A stretch of DNA of 18,000 nucleotides, taken from assembly GCA_014904985.1 (NCBI GenBank), contig MU128958.1, positions 1-18,000 on the forward strand. The letters run 5' to 3'. Below are positions 1-8,510 of the stretch, one piece after another; the stretch's first letter is position 1; each line of letters starts with the position of its first letter. This DNA is from Hydnum rufescens UP504. Lineage: Eukaryota > Basidiomycota > Agaricomycetes > Cantharellales > Hydnaceae. A program made the translations under genes and the position numbers. The notes under the pieces are model-generated. The model ran no database searches, was not told where the DNA came from, and was given only the letters and a program-made list of their open reading frames with translations.

Positions 1-5
1 ACTCG

Positions 6-39
6 TGACCAGTCTTCCTCTGCAGAGGAAGACTGGTCA
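6..39. repeat. Perfect 34-bp palindrome
   Basis: A perfect inverted repeat with no loop, centred on CTGCAG between bases 22 and 23. The half-site reads TGACCAGTCTTCCTCTG. With one mismatch it extends to about 3-42. The function is unknown. It could be a foldback scar or a binding site. Confidence 0.9.
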
Positions 40-297
40 TGACTACCCAGGTCCGACACACACAATGACCGGGCTGCATATAATTCTTCCAGTACACTTC
101 CAAGACTCGCAAATACCTTGTCCCTCCTTTTGACAACAGTAGAGAACCAATCAGCCCTGAGATTATATTGGTGGTTTCCATTGAAATGTACCAGATCAAA
201 AATCTGTTTTCATACTCGCGGGAGGCTACAAGACACTTCCAAGCCTGGAGAATGCAACAAACAAACAAGACTGTGATCAATGTCAACATTTCCATGT

Positions 298-513
298 TCA
301 AGATAACCAATCATAACAGGAGGAGGGGATGGGCAATGAGGGACAATAGGCAAGGAGCATATAAGCATCAAGCCTGATGAAGATCGTCAGAGCAAGCCGC
401 TGAAATACCAATTCGAAAGGTGATGGTTTTAGGACGGCCCAGTCCTCCCATCGTGGATGGTTGGCGGGTGAGGAGGGGATGATATGATTCTGGGAAGAAT
501 GAATATTGAAGGG
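298..513 (-). other. Open 3' extension of the aha1 reading frame
   Basis: Downstream of the conserved aha1 C-terminal motif the frame stays open to a TGA at 298-300. The translation has no family resemblance that I recognise. The last recognisable codons read GGG TAT GTA, and GTATGT there could be a further 5' splice site, so the true end of the gene is undecided. Confidence 0.35.
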
Positions 514-1443
514 TACATACCCAATACTCTTCAGCGAATTGATGCTGTTGCGGTGGGATACAGGAACAAAACCGTCTTAGTCTTGGATATGAGTGATCCA
601 GGACAATGAACACTCAACTAGTAACCTGTTAGATTCCACTCGATCTCCTCTTCCTGTCCTTTGGGAACACCAGAAAGTTCCATGACAAGCTTGGTCGAAT
701 CGGCTTGCTGATCAAGCATTGCGGTCAGTGTTCCCTCGTGATCTGAGAATCAATATCAATATTTCAGTACAGAAGCGATGCCAGCGATCCAGTCCACCAC
801 ACCATTGGACCACGGTTGCACTCTTAAGCTTCCAGCTTTGCACAAAGCGATTGGGAGGATCAACCAATAAGTATTTCCTGATGACACCACCCCAAAGAGA
901 GAGAATTCGGCTCCCACAGGGCTGAACTACATGGCCAAAGTCAGACATCAAAGGCTCAGCAATTTCGGAAATTGATAGAGACAGCGGAACAGGGCCGATC
1001 TCTAGAGGACATGGGAAATGATGCCAGGCCTGAGTTCTCACCTTTGCTGGAGCTCGAGACCAAGAAGGAGTCTGAGCCTCATCCGTCAGGAATCCAAATA
1101 GATCATCACTGCTAACCATGAACCGCGCCTCTACTTGTACAGTCGAGGTATTCACCAGTTTTTTCAAGACCTTTGTTGGTTCATGTACAGAGCTCGACGT
1201 TGTTGCATTGACCACACAAGGGAGGGTGAGCGTGGCAGCCGTACTTGCTGTAGATGGTGTAGCAGTTCCTGACTGAGAGGGACTTGCAACAAGATCTTTG
1301 CTGTGGGACTCGAGGAGGATCTTGGGAAAGTCCTTGAATTTGGATTTCAGTTGAGGGGGAAGATGAGTCTTTGCCAAAGTGAGGAGGGCCTGTGCAGAGG
1401 ACCCAGCCTTGGATGAGGATGACTTGTCCAGAGACCAATCGAA
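514..1443 (-). pseudogene. aha1: Truncated Hsp90 ATPase activator (Aha1)
   Basis: Aha1 is a cytosolic co-chaperone that stimulates the Hsp90 ATPase. Four exons can be read on the minus strand: 1443-1042, 926-803, 742-619 and 544 onward, with GT-AG introns of 115, 60 and 74 nt. The first exon gives the end of the N-terminal domain (LAKTHLPPQLKSKFKDFP), a Ser/Thr/Ala-rich linker, and the start of the AHSA1 domain (VEARFMVSSDDLFGFLTDE). After splicing come GAEFSLFG, then KYLLVDPPNRFVQSWKLKS in another frame, then HEGTLTAMLDQ, DSTKLVMELSGVPKGQEEEI and TGYYINSLKSIGYV. Splicing at 618/545 exactly rebuilds the Tyr-Tyr-Ile. Two oddities stand out. The Trp-rich N-terminal Hsp90-binding domain is absent upstream. 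Exon 2 needs two frame changes (near 888-896 and 807-816) that cancel each other. It is either a decayed 5'-truncated copy or a gene with sequence errors. The family identification is firm; its functional state is not. Confidence 0.85.
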
Positions 1444-1479
1444 CTATAGTCCAACGAATGAAAATGAGATGTGATTGCA

Positions 1480-1625
1480 TGGGGACAGTAGAAATGTGCC
1501 TCCGATGCGCGCGCATCCAGACTCCTACCCAGTCTCTTACGTAACAGCACTGATGTTTGGTGTTGTTTGCTGTACTACAGAGACTGGAGGCAATCATTTC
1601 GAAGTCCGGTTCAGACTCCGCCATG
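1480..1625 (-). repeat. Coding-like segment, minus copy of a facing pair
   Basis: On the minus strand an ATG at 1624-1622 opens a reading that contains DFEMIASSL, then a likely intron of about 46 nt, then RLGRSL. It is a diverged inverted copy of plus-strand 1865-1985. The two share an 18-bp identical block (CCAGACTCCTACCCAGTC at 1517-1534, reverse complement at 1942-1959). It lies where the aha1 5' exons should be but shows no Aha1 N-domain motif. The protein family is not recognised. Confidence 0.55.
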
Positions 1626-1864
1626 AAGCTAAATCGAAATAGATCCACTTCCGAAAATCAATCCCGATACTTAGCTTTTGGGCGTTGTGTGTGATTGCAA
1701 TGCACAACTTCCATAAATTTATATCAAAAAATTAGTTTGTGTTGAAAATTACTGAGAGTGGGCTTCCTGCAACCAGAAAATGAGAAAGAGAATGTTAAAC
1801 TTGTGGTGTATTGAAATATTACATAATAGATGGCTACCGAATTTGCACCCGAAAGATAGTTCAA

Positions 1865-1985
1865 GCGGAGTTTGAAATCATTGCCTCCAGTCCTTATGGT
1901 AAGTTTTTGCCCACCAACAACAAATGTAAACAAACCATAAGGACTGGGTAGGAGTCTGGCGCGCATCCTTCACATTTCTGTCAAC
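1865..1985 (+). repeat. Coding-like segment, plus copy of a facing pair
   Basis: The plus-strand reading AEFEIIASSPYG is followed by a GTAAGT donor and an ATAAG acceptor. Spliced, it continues LGRSLARILHISVNNAKQA and stops soon after. It mirrors the minus-strand segment at 1480-1625 (DFEMIASSL...RLGRSL), with the intron in the same place. Both look like gene fragments of one unknown family. Confidence 0.5.
1887..1947. repeat. 14-bp hairpin spanning the predicted intron
   Basis: CCAGTCCTTATGGT at 1887-1900 is the exact reverse complement of 1934-1947, with a 33-nt loop. The arms overlap the predicted 5' and 3' splice sites of the plus-strand fragment, so folding would pair the two intron ends. 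Confidence 0.7.
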
Positions 1986-2084
1986 AATGCCAAACAAGCC
2001 CCTTGTGTTAGCAAGAATTCTGTCTCCTGACGTGCCGGACACCAAGGAATCTAGCGACCTATCATTGCACCTCGCTGAAGCATA

Positions 2085-3420
2085 TCACCTCATCCAAGTG
2101 ATGGATGGGGTTCCTAATATAACATTGTATTTATCAATATTTACAATGTCAAAGTAATGTTCTGTCTTGTGTGGGCCCATCCTGATTGTTGTTTGGGTTC
2201 CATAAGATATTACCAATTTGCTCCCCTTGCATCCTAGCTGTAGTGGGATCAGTGTGTCCAATGTGAACACTGGGATGTTGCATGCATGTGTGAAGTCAGG
2301 GCTCATAGCATCTGTTTCACTGCCTGTGTCAATCATGGCAAGGGCTTGGACTCCATGGATGTCCACCTCAGCCACTAGGATTCATTATAAGTGCTTGGGG
2401 TGTGTAGGCTGTGACCCCCCACTTTTTGTTGCCCTGAGTTTTAGTTTCCTGTCATATAGGTGGGGATCTAGCATCAGGGTTTGTTGCAATGGTTTTGTAG
2501 GTTTCCCTTTTTGTTTCGGGTCCCCTAACATGCCTTCCATATAGGCTTCCTGGGTACTGGTGGTCAGGAGGTTAGCAATTTCCTCAGGACTTTTGTCCTG
2601 AATTTGGGTTCTTGCAATTTTTAGTTTGCTGTTCCCATTCTCCTGGTGGTTTTCAAATTGCATTGGTACAAGGCAGATGTGCATGAGTCATGTGCCCTCC
2701 CCATGGTTGGGCTCCTTGTTATGCATATCATCCATGCTCTCATAAGGGTCATTGACATAGTAGGTATTTTCCTCTTCATTCTCTGGGATTGTCTCCAGAC
2801 CTGCTGTGTCTGCATTGTCTATCAATTCATTGGTGTTGAACTGTACTGCATGGATTTTTCCTTGGATTCAGGGCATGGTGCCTTGCATTTGGCTGCCTTG
2901 TGTCCAGCTTTCCCACAATTATGGCAGGTCATTGGCATGGATGATTGTGATCACCCCAACTGTTGTGTAGTGCCCCCTCTTGTTTCCACTAAAGGCATTT
3001 CCAATTTTCATTCTGTGAATTGGTGGCCTGAGCTTGTTTTTGTTTGTGGCATGGCTGTGCTTTGTTCATAGCATGCTGTGGCCCCTAACATAATTTCAGT
3101 GGTGGTGACCTGGTGGTGTGCATCCTCAACTCGGAGGATGGCATCCACCAGGTCTTTTGTGGATGATCCTTCCATGGATACATCATAAAGTTCCATGGCT
3201 TTCTGGCACATGAGCCTCAGTAGGCCTGTCATGAATCTTTGGTTGAATGATCCCTCATTGGGTCATGTTACCATTTGTTTGGCATAATGGTCAAGGGTCA
3301 TGTAGTACTTATTTGCTCCCCCATTGCTCATGTATTCCAGCATTAGGTAATGTTTATTGGCTAATGTTGCTGCCACATGTGTGATGAATCATTGGACTAG
3401 GCACATTACCATGTCCATGA
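2085..3420 (-). pseudogene. Ty3/gypsy-like retrotransposon remnant: Gag and aspartic protease
   Basis: The minus strand reads from about 3420 down. The Gag part includes FNQRFMTGLLRLMCQKAME and DLVDAILRVEDAHHQ, then a CCHC zinc knuckle CHNCGKAGHKAAKC (about 2889-2931; spacing C-X2-C-X4-H-X4-C, typical of retroelement nucleocapsid). The protease part has the catalytic motif ALAMIDTGSETDAMS and the C-terminal flap-side motif NVILGTPSITWM. The gag frame has in-frame TGA stops at 3389-3391, 3263-3265, 3008-3010 and 2951-2953. A one-base frame change lies near 2835-2870, another TGA follows, and TAA TGA comes just before the protease. Reverse transcriptase, RNase H and integrase are missing: homology ends at 2085. 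It is therefore a dead 5' fragment of an element. Assignment to Ty3/gypsy rather than another LTR group rests on protease style and is inferred. Confidence 0.85.
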
Positions 3421-4617
3421 AATTGATATTTTTGTTGAGGTTGCCCTCAATGTGTCAGGGTGACACTGCTGTCGAAGCCACAAACAGAAAGAGGAAAGAG
3501 ATTAATTAACCACACATTATTGCAGTGGGAATCCTGAGTATACACCACACAACAAGGGACACACAAGTCTCGCACCTATCGCAGTGGGAATCCTGAGAGA
3601 TCAAAACTGGTGATCCCCCAACTGTGAAGGGCTATAAATACTATTTCCTGCACACAGCCTCCAGCCTTCCGGAGTCTTCTGCTGTCTTCCATAACCTTCC
3701 GGATCCTCCTAGAATGCCGGCTCCACAGCCCATCAGTCAGCCTCCACAGCCACCATCACTAAGCCTCACTAAGCTGACGCAGCCATGTTACGAATCCTGT
3801 GCGCACCTCCACATGGCTATGCCCCAACTTCCATATGTATCCCCCTTAGCGTATGTACTTCCAAGGCAGTGTATGCCTGGGTACTCCAAAGGTGTCCAAA
3901 GTGTCAAATGACCGTAATGATGTGGATGGAGTATGGATTGGGACAGGTGATGTGGATGCAGGGACTGGGGTAGAGGAGGAGGAGGGGGAGTCTGGATTGG
4001 CAACTCCATGGACTCATGTGGGGAACAAGGGAACGACAGGTGCTGACAAGGGCGCCAATGCTGCCACTGGTTGACTACCCAGCCCATAGCCCGCTGGCCG
4101 AGGCCTGATAGAATGAGGGCAATAATAATAAGTGAAATGCCAATAATGGCAAGGATGACAATAACCCCCATAGTGAATGGAGGGAGAGAGGAGACGAGCA
4201 TTTGAGGAAGTAGGCGCCATATGATAGAGTCAATGAAGAATGATACTCCGATGGGTAAGTCCTTAGGCAGAAGCAAATGTCAATTTGATCCTGACACAAT
4301 GGTGGTGTTGTAAAAATCAAGGGCATCTCCCACCAAACTTTGTGAGAGTGCCAATACTCACTGTTTGTTGTATTCAGGGCCCATGAGCATATATGCTTTT
4401 ATGAACCTTGTTAATCCGAATAACCAGTTCTCAAATATGGATAGGTTGTCCTCTCCTTTGTAAGATTCTGGGAGCAAGTAATTTATTCACTTCAGGTGGT
4501 CTGTGCAGGCATCTTTTGGGGTTGGTTTCCCTGTTTTCTGCTTGATTATGTGTTTATCGGATCGAAACTGAAGCTTCTGGAATAAATTCACCTCCTGATT
4601 CATAGTTGGGATATGTA
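3421..4617. other. No recognisable gene; direct repeat and TATA-like site
   Basis: A 17-bp direct repeat GCAGTGGGAATCCTGAG occurs at 3522-3538 and 3581-3597. CTATAAATAC near 3630 resembles a TATA box facing right, with CT-rich sequence after it. An open frame from ATG 3714 (start MPAPQPISQPPQPPSLSLT) gives a Pro-rich peptide of about 66 residues. A separate frame through 3900-4074 is acidic and Gly-rich (GTGVEEEEGESG). Neither matches a family I know. This may be the untranslated leader or LTR side of the retrotransposon remnant, which reads in the opposite direction. Confidence 0.4.
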
Positions 4618-4975
4618 TTTTTTGAATTTCTCCATCAGTTTTGATCGGATTCACACGAAATGACCACACCTAGAGAGGTATTGAAAATGCCTATCCAACG
4701 ATATCAGGGGCGTTGCGAACAATGAAGAACTTGGTGTTCTATAAATGAATCTCCCCCATGTCTCAGGGGAATATCATCTCCTCTTCCAATTTCCAAATAT
4801 CAAATATTGTCCAGCAACCCTATATCCAAAGGAGAGACGTCCAGGATGACTTATTCCATCATTTCCCAAGGGATTCTGTTCAGCTGGAGAGGTGGAATGG
4901 ATTGGTTAAGCCAATTTCCCCTACTCTGACTTGATTCTTGAATATCTCCCTCAGTTTTAAAGATTTTGACATGAT
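4618..4975 (+). repeat. Dispersed repeat R, copy A
   Basis: It begins TTGAATTTCTCCATCAGTTT and runs through CTCCCCCATGTCTCA and GGGATTCTGTTCAG. The same ordered blocks occur at 17410-17866 (plus) and 13300-13815 (minus). Near 4935 a second start of the same motif (GAATATCTCCCTCAGTTTT) is seen, so the repeat is itself partly tandem. No coding potential was found. Confidence 0.7.
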
Positions 4976-5543
4976 TTCTTTTTCATAATTTTCGCCTTAA
5001 CTCCACCTTTCTGCCAGTTACCATAGTATTTTTCTGTGATGTATATTGGGCACAGGAGATGTGAATTTCTATTGTCTTCCCCCTCCCCAGTTTGAAGCAC
5101 TGAAGTATTGCTGCTGGATTTCTGGGTGAATTCCACTTGAAGATACTGTTCTTGCTGCACTTTGTCTAAGGCCACAAGACTAGGACCTTGGAGTGTGGTA
5201 TTGTGGCACATTTTCTCCCTTCATTCATCTGCATGGGCAACTACTGCTTACAGCAGATTATCTTCTATATGAAAGACCATCCTACACCCGGACCTGAACA
5301 TTTGGATTATTTCCCCAGCCCCCACTCTTTGTTCTCAATTCCATATTGCGGACTGTAGTGGAGATTTCCCCTTTTTCTCCTGCTTACAGCAGGTGTGGGG
5401 TACTGGAGCCCTGTACTCTGGCTTGTACGTATGGCCAGTTGTATGGGTCCTCCCTGCAGTTTTCGTTTGTGGGGGTTATTCATGGGTTTCATTCATGGCA
5501 TGTCATCCCATGGGTTTATGATCAGGGGTTTGCATGGGTTCTG
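4976..5543. other. Element I left flank with one decayed palindrome unit
   Basis: There is no gene here. At 5379-5402 the text CCTGCTTACAGCAGGTGTGG followed by GGTACTGG resembles the 3' half of the exon palindrome at 5644-5673 and its trailing sequence. This suggests an older, eroded array unit just outside the first recognisable one. Confidence 0.45.
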
Positions 5544-5551
5544 GCCAGGAT

Positions 5552-5673
5552 CTAGAGAAATAATAATAGGTTAGTAAAAAATGAATGCAATGCAAAAAGA
5601 GCAGCATACACTGCTCTTTTGCACCATAAGAATAAGAAATAAGACCCCACACCTGCTGCAGTGGGTGTGGGGT
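5552..5673 (-). other. Hairpin-intron unit I-L1 (donor lost)
   Basis: The acceptor CTCTAG lies at 5552 side, a CTAAC-type motif follows inward, the hairpin is at 5591-5623 and the exon palindrome at 5644-5673. The palindrome reads ACCCCACACC and ends GGTGTGGGGT. Compared with the usual ACCACACACC/GGTGTGTGGT both arms have changed together. No GTAAGT or GTGAGT is left between hairpin and palindrome. Confidence 0.65.
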
Positions 5674-5806
5674 ACTGGGTCCATACTCTGGCTCATGTAT
5701 GGTGATTTGTGCAGGTCCCCCCAGGACCCCGTCGTTCAGGTGTCAATAGGCGGGGTCAGGAGGGGGGGGGGTTGCATCAGTATTCATTTGCACAAGAAGT
5801 AAAGAC

Positions 5807-5950
5807 CTATAATAGAAGGTTATAAATGAGTTAAGAATTAAACACCACACAAAAAGAGCAGCTTTCACTGCTCTTTTTGCATGGTTGTAGCTACAGGGGC
5901 AGTGACTCACCTTAAATAGGACCACACACCCACCATGGTGGGTGTGTGGT
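5807..5950 (-). other. Hairpin-intron unit I-L2
   Basis: The predicted intron is 5910-5807 (104 nt) with donor AAG|GTGAGT and acceptor TATAG. The hairpin is at 5850-5879 with 12-bp arms. The exon palindrome at 5921-5950 is a perfect 30-bp palindrome (half ACCACACACCCACCA), ending 11 nt from the donor. Confidence 0.8.
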
Positions 5951-5984
5951 TCCTGGGGCCCTCATATGCCATGGTCATGTCCTC

Positions 5985-6235
5985 ATTTGGTGTGTTACTG
6001 TACATTGCATCCTCATTTGGTGCATTGCTGTGTATTGCATTGTATGGCATGTTGCCATGTGTTGCATTGTTGGCACGGTGCCATGTGTCACGTCATTGGT
6101 GCAGTGCCATGTGTTGCATCATTGGTGTGGTGCCATAGGTCATGTGGTGGGCACATTGCCATGTGTCACATCATTTGGCACATCTTTGTTTGGGGCATTG
6201 CCATTTGGGCCCTCATTTTGTGGGGTTTCATTGTG
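5985..6235 (-). repeat. Degenerate minisatellite, about 27-30 nt unit
   Basis: The plus strand repeats variants of TCATTTGGTGCATTGCTGTG and GTGCCATGTGTTGCATCATT. Read in the sense of the array (minus strand), the unit contains the CCAAATGA motif that recurs in most other 'exons' of elements I and II. It fills the exon between units L2 and L3. Confidence 0.65.
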
Positions 6236-6256
6236 CCTTAGACCCCAGGCCTCAAT

Positions 6257-6395
6257 CTAGAAGAATACAAGATATGTTAGTAAAAAGATTCAAAGAAGTG
6301 CAAAAAGAGCAGCTTTTGCTGCTCTTTTTGCACTGTTGTATCTACAAGCAAAAACTCACCTTGTGACCACACACCCACAGTGGCGGGTGTGTGGT
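6257..6395 (-). other. Hairpin-intron unit I-L3 (centre-proximal)
   Basis: Intron 6359-6257 (103 nt): donor AAG|GTGAGT, branch-like ACTAACAT, acceptor TTCTAG. The hairpin has perfect 17-bp arms at 6297-6313 and 6318-6334 with loop TTTT. The exon palindrome is at 6366-6395. Its partner across the centre is unit I-R1. Confidence 0.85.
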
Positions 6396-6459
6396 TGCAT
6401 GCTTGCCCTTTTGGGCAGTTCCCTGTTGTTGTTGCAGAGATGAGAGGGAAGATGCAAAA

Positions 6460-7107
6460 TTCAATGCCAGCAATTGCTGATACTCAAGAAGCGCCCAAGT
6501 GCTGGCACTACAAGGACAGCACACATCAATAGCAAGCATGGAGATATGGAATAGATACTATATAATAAAAATTTGTCCAATAAAATGTGAAGAAGAAGAA
6601 GATAATGAGTCAGAGCTCAATAAGGCATAATATGGCTAATTGCAAAATGGATTGGGCCACTTCTATGCATCAGAATTAGCCCAAATTTAAATATAGTAAT
6701 AGTATATATACACCCTACATGGGCAATTAATTATCTCAGATGGTTCTCACATTTTTCAAGTTTTCACACCTTCAATTCCCTATTTAGGGAATTGAAGGCA
6801 TGAAAACTTGAAAAATGTGAGAGCCATCCAAGATAATTAATTGCCCATGTAGGGTGTATATATACTATTACTATATTTAAATTTGGGCTAATTCTGATGC
6901 ATAGAAGTGGCCCAATCCATTTTGCAATTAGCCATATTATGCCTTATTGAGCTCTGACTCATTATCTTCTTCTTCACATTTTATTGGACAAATTTTTATT
7001 ATATAGTATCTATTCCATATCTCCATGCTTGCTATTGATGTGTGCTGTCCTTGTAGTGCCAGCACTTGGGCGCTTCTTGAGTATCGGCAATTGCTGGCAT
7101 TGAATTT
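6460..7107. repeat. Long foldback core of element I
   Basis: A nearly perfect inverted repeat with arms of about 320 bp that meet at CCCTA-TT-TAGGG near 6783. Few differences are visible (for example CTCAGATGGTTCTC against CTTGGATGGCTCTC). The part 6633-6935, from ATGGCTAATTGCAAAATGG to its mirror, is also found starting at 17868, so it is likely a separable foldback (MITE-like) unit. Short TATATATAC tracts lie about 70 bp from the centre on each side and could be promoters for outward transcription. Confidence 0.85.
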
Positions 7108-7150
7108 TGCAACTGTGCAGCCACACCCAGCAACAGAGAGGTGACCACAT

Positions 7151-7292
7151 GACCACACACCCACTGCTGTGGGTGTGTGGTCATAAGGTAAGTTTTTGTC
7201 TTAGTAGAGACAATGGTGCAAAAAGAGTAGCGCAAGCTACTCTTTTTGCGCCACTTTGAATTCTTATACTAATATAGCCTTTATTATTTTAG
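7151..7292 (+). other. Hairpin-intron unit I-R1 with paired stem change
   Basis: The exon palindrome is at 7151-7182, the intron at 7188-7292 (105 nt, AAG|GTAAGT to TTTTAG), with TACTAAT as branch-like site. The hairpin is at 7214-7253 with 18-bp arms and loop GCAA. The stem reads GAGTAGC/GCTACTC where all the other well-preserved hairpins have GAGCAGC/GCTGCTC, so both sides changed together. The single outer deviation is a G-U pair. Confidence 0.85.
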
Positions 7293-7397
7293 ATTATGGT
7301 CTAAGGCCAGAGACAAAAACCTGCCACACAATGAAGGCCCGAACAGCAAGAGCCATACCCAAACAAACGATGGACTGCCCAATGGGTAGCTGCAGGA

Positions 7398-7567
7398 ACC
7401 ACACACCTGCTGTGCAGGTGTGTGGTGCTGTTTAATGTGAGTTACCCCCCCCCCCAATAGATATAGCTGTGCAAAAGGAGCAGTGATAGCTGCACAAAAG
7501 GAGCAGCAATAGCTGCTCCTTTTGCACTGCTTCGAATTTCTAACTAACTTTCATTTTAATATTCTAG
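7398..7567 (+). other. Hairpin-intron unit I-R2 with duplicated stem arm
   Basis: The exon palindrome is at 7398-7426. The predicted intron 7437-7567 (131 nt) runs from GTGAGT to TTCTAG, with CTAACTAAC as branch-like site. The hairpin is at 7495-7524 with stem CAAAAGGAGCAGC and loop AATA. The left arm occurs twice (also about 7468-7490), which accounts for the extra length. A run of 11 C precedes it. Confidence 0.75.
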
Positions 7568-7671
7568 GTCACAATCTGGACCAATGTCCATACAAGCCCA
7601 ACCAAAACCGTATGCCAAATGAAATGAAGCCAAATGAAACAACACCAAACAAAAACATGAGTGGCCACACA

Positions 7672-7804
7672 AGCCACACACTCACTGTGGTGGGTGTGTG
7701 GCTCTATAAGGTAAGTGCACCCCCAACAGCACAAAAAGAGCAGCATCTGCTGCTCTTTTTGCACTACTTTTAATTTTTTTAAACTAGCACATTGATTATT
7801 CTAG
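7672..7804 (+). other. Hairpin-intron unit I-R3
   Basis: The exon palindrome at 7672-7703 reads AGCCACACA...TGTGTGGCT, a paired change from ACCACACA/TGTGTGGT. Intron 7711-7804 (94 nt): AAG|GTAAGT to TTCTAG. The hairpin is at 7732-7761 with 14-bp arms. The preceding exon has several CCAAATGAAA copies. Confidence 0.85.
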
Positions 7805-7973
7805 GTTATTGCTCAACAACTAACAGAAAAATGAAGACCTGCCAAATGAAGCCACCCCCTCCCTGAAACTGACCACACACTGACCAAATGAAAACAATGA
7901 ACCTGACCTGCCAAACCTCAAGTGCCAGACAAAACCCAAGAATGGGGACCCATGATGTGAGGCCACAGATGGA

Positions 7974-8111
7974 ACCACACACCCGCTTTGGTGGGTGTGT
8001 GGTAATTTTAAGGTAAGTACAACCACCCAAAAGGAGCAGCATATGCTGCTCCTTTTGGGTGGCTTTTCTTCTTTTTCTTCTGTCTTTTACTAACATATTG
8101 TTTATTCCTAG
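7974..8111 (+). other. Hairpin-intron unit I-R4
   Basis: The exon palindrome is at 7974-8003. Intron 8013-8111 (99 nt): AAG|GTAAGT, ACTAACAT, TTCCTAG. The hairpin at 8023-8062 is a perfect 40-bp palindrome (half CCACCCAAAAGGAGCAGCAT). The AAAAGG/CCTTTT and CCACCC/GGGTGG steps are paired changes relative to other units. Confidence 0.85.
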
Positions 8112-8367
8112 CCTACAAACCCCACCAACCCCCAAATTGAGACCCACAACCCCACAAACCCATGAAACTATGCAGCCATGAACACAAAGTTGCGGCCAGG
8201 AACACAAAGCTGCAGCTGCGAATGCAATGTGGAAACCCCAAATGGCACCCCATGACTGCATGAATGGGGCCTGCATGAAGGGGGGACCAAAGGCCCACCA
8301 TACCCCCTGCAAATGTGCAGACCAGCAAATGATGGCCTGTGCAAGTGCGTGACACCCAAACAGGCCA

Positions 8368-8510
8368 GACCACACACCCACTGCGGTGGGTGTGTGGTCA
8401 TCTAAGGTGAGTCCCGTTCCCCATAGATATGGTGGCACAAAAAGAGCAGTGACAGCTGCTCTTTTTGTGTCACTTTTAACTTCTTATTAATCTAAATTTT
8501 TTTATTCTAG
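8368..8510 (+). other. Hairpin-intron unit I-R5 (outermost)
   Basis: The exon palindrome is at 8368-8399 (perfect 14-bp arms). Intron 8407-8510 (104 nt): AAG|GTGAGT to TTCTAG. The hairpin is at 8432-8473 with 18-bp arms that contain one G-U pair. A decayed copy of this unit is seen at 11022-11101. Confidence 0.8.

Noticed and set aside
3624..4074. Protein-coding gene on the plus strand starting MPAPQPIS
   Set aside because: It needs an unsupported frame change or intron near 3900 and matches no known family; kept only as a note in the stretch entry.
6297..6334. microRNA precursor
   Set aside because: The stem is only 17 bp with a 4-nt loop, too short for a usual precursor; the intron context explains it better.
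7806..8438. 210-residue minus-strand ORF
   Set aside because: It crosses palindromes, hairpins and the introns that lie on the plus strand, and has a composition typical of the GT-rich complement of the exons.
5591..8473. CRISPR-like array (regular short palindromic repeats with spacers)
   Set aside because: Two different palindromes alternate, spacing varies from about 20 to 300 nt, splice signals accompany each unit, and the rest of the window is eukaryotic.
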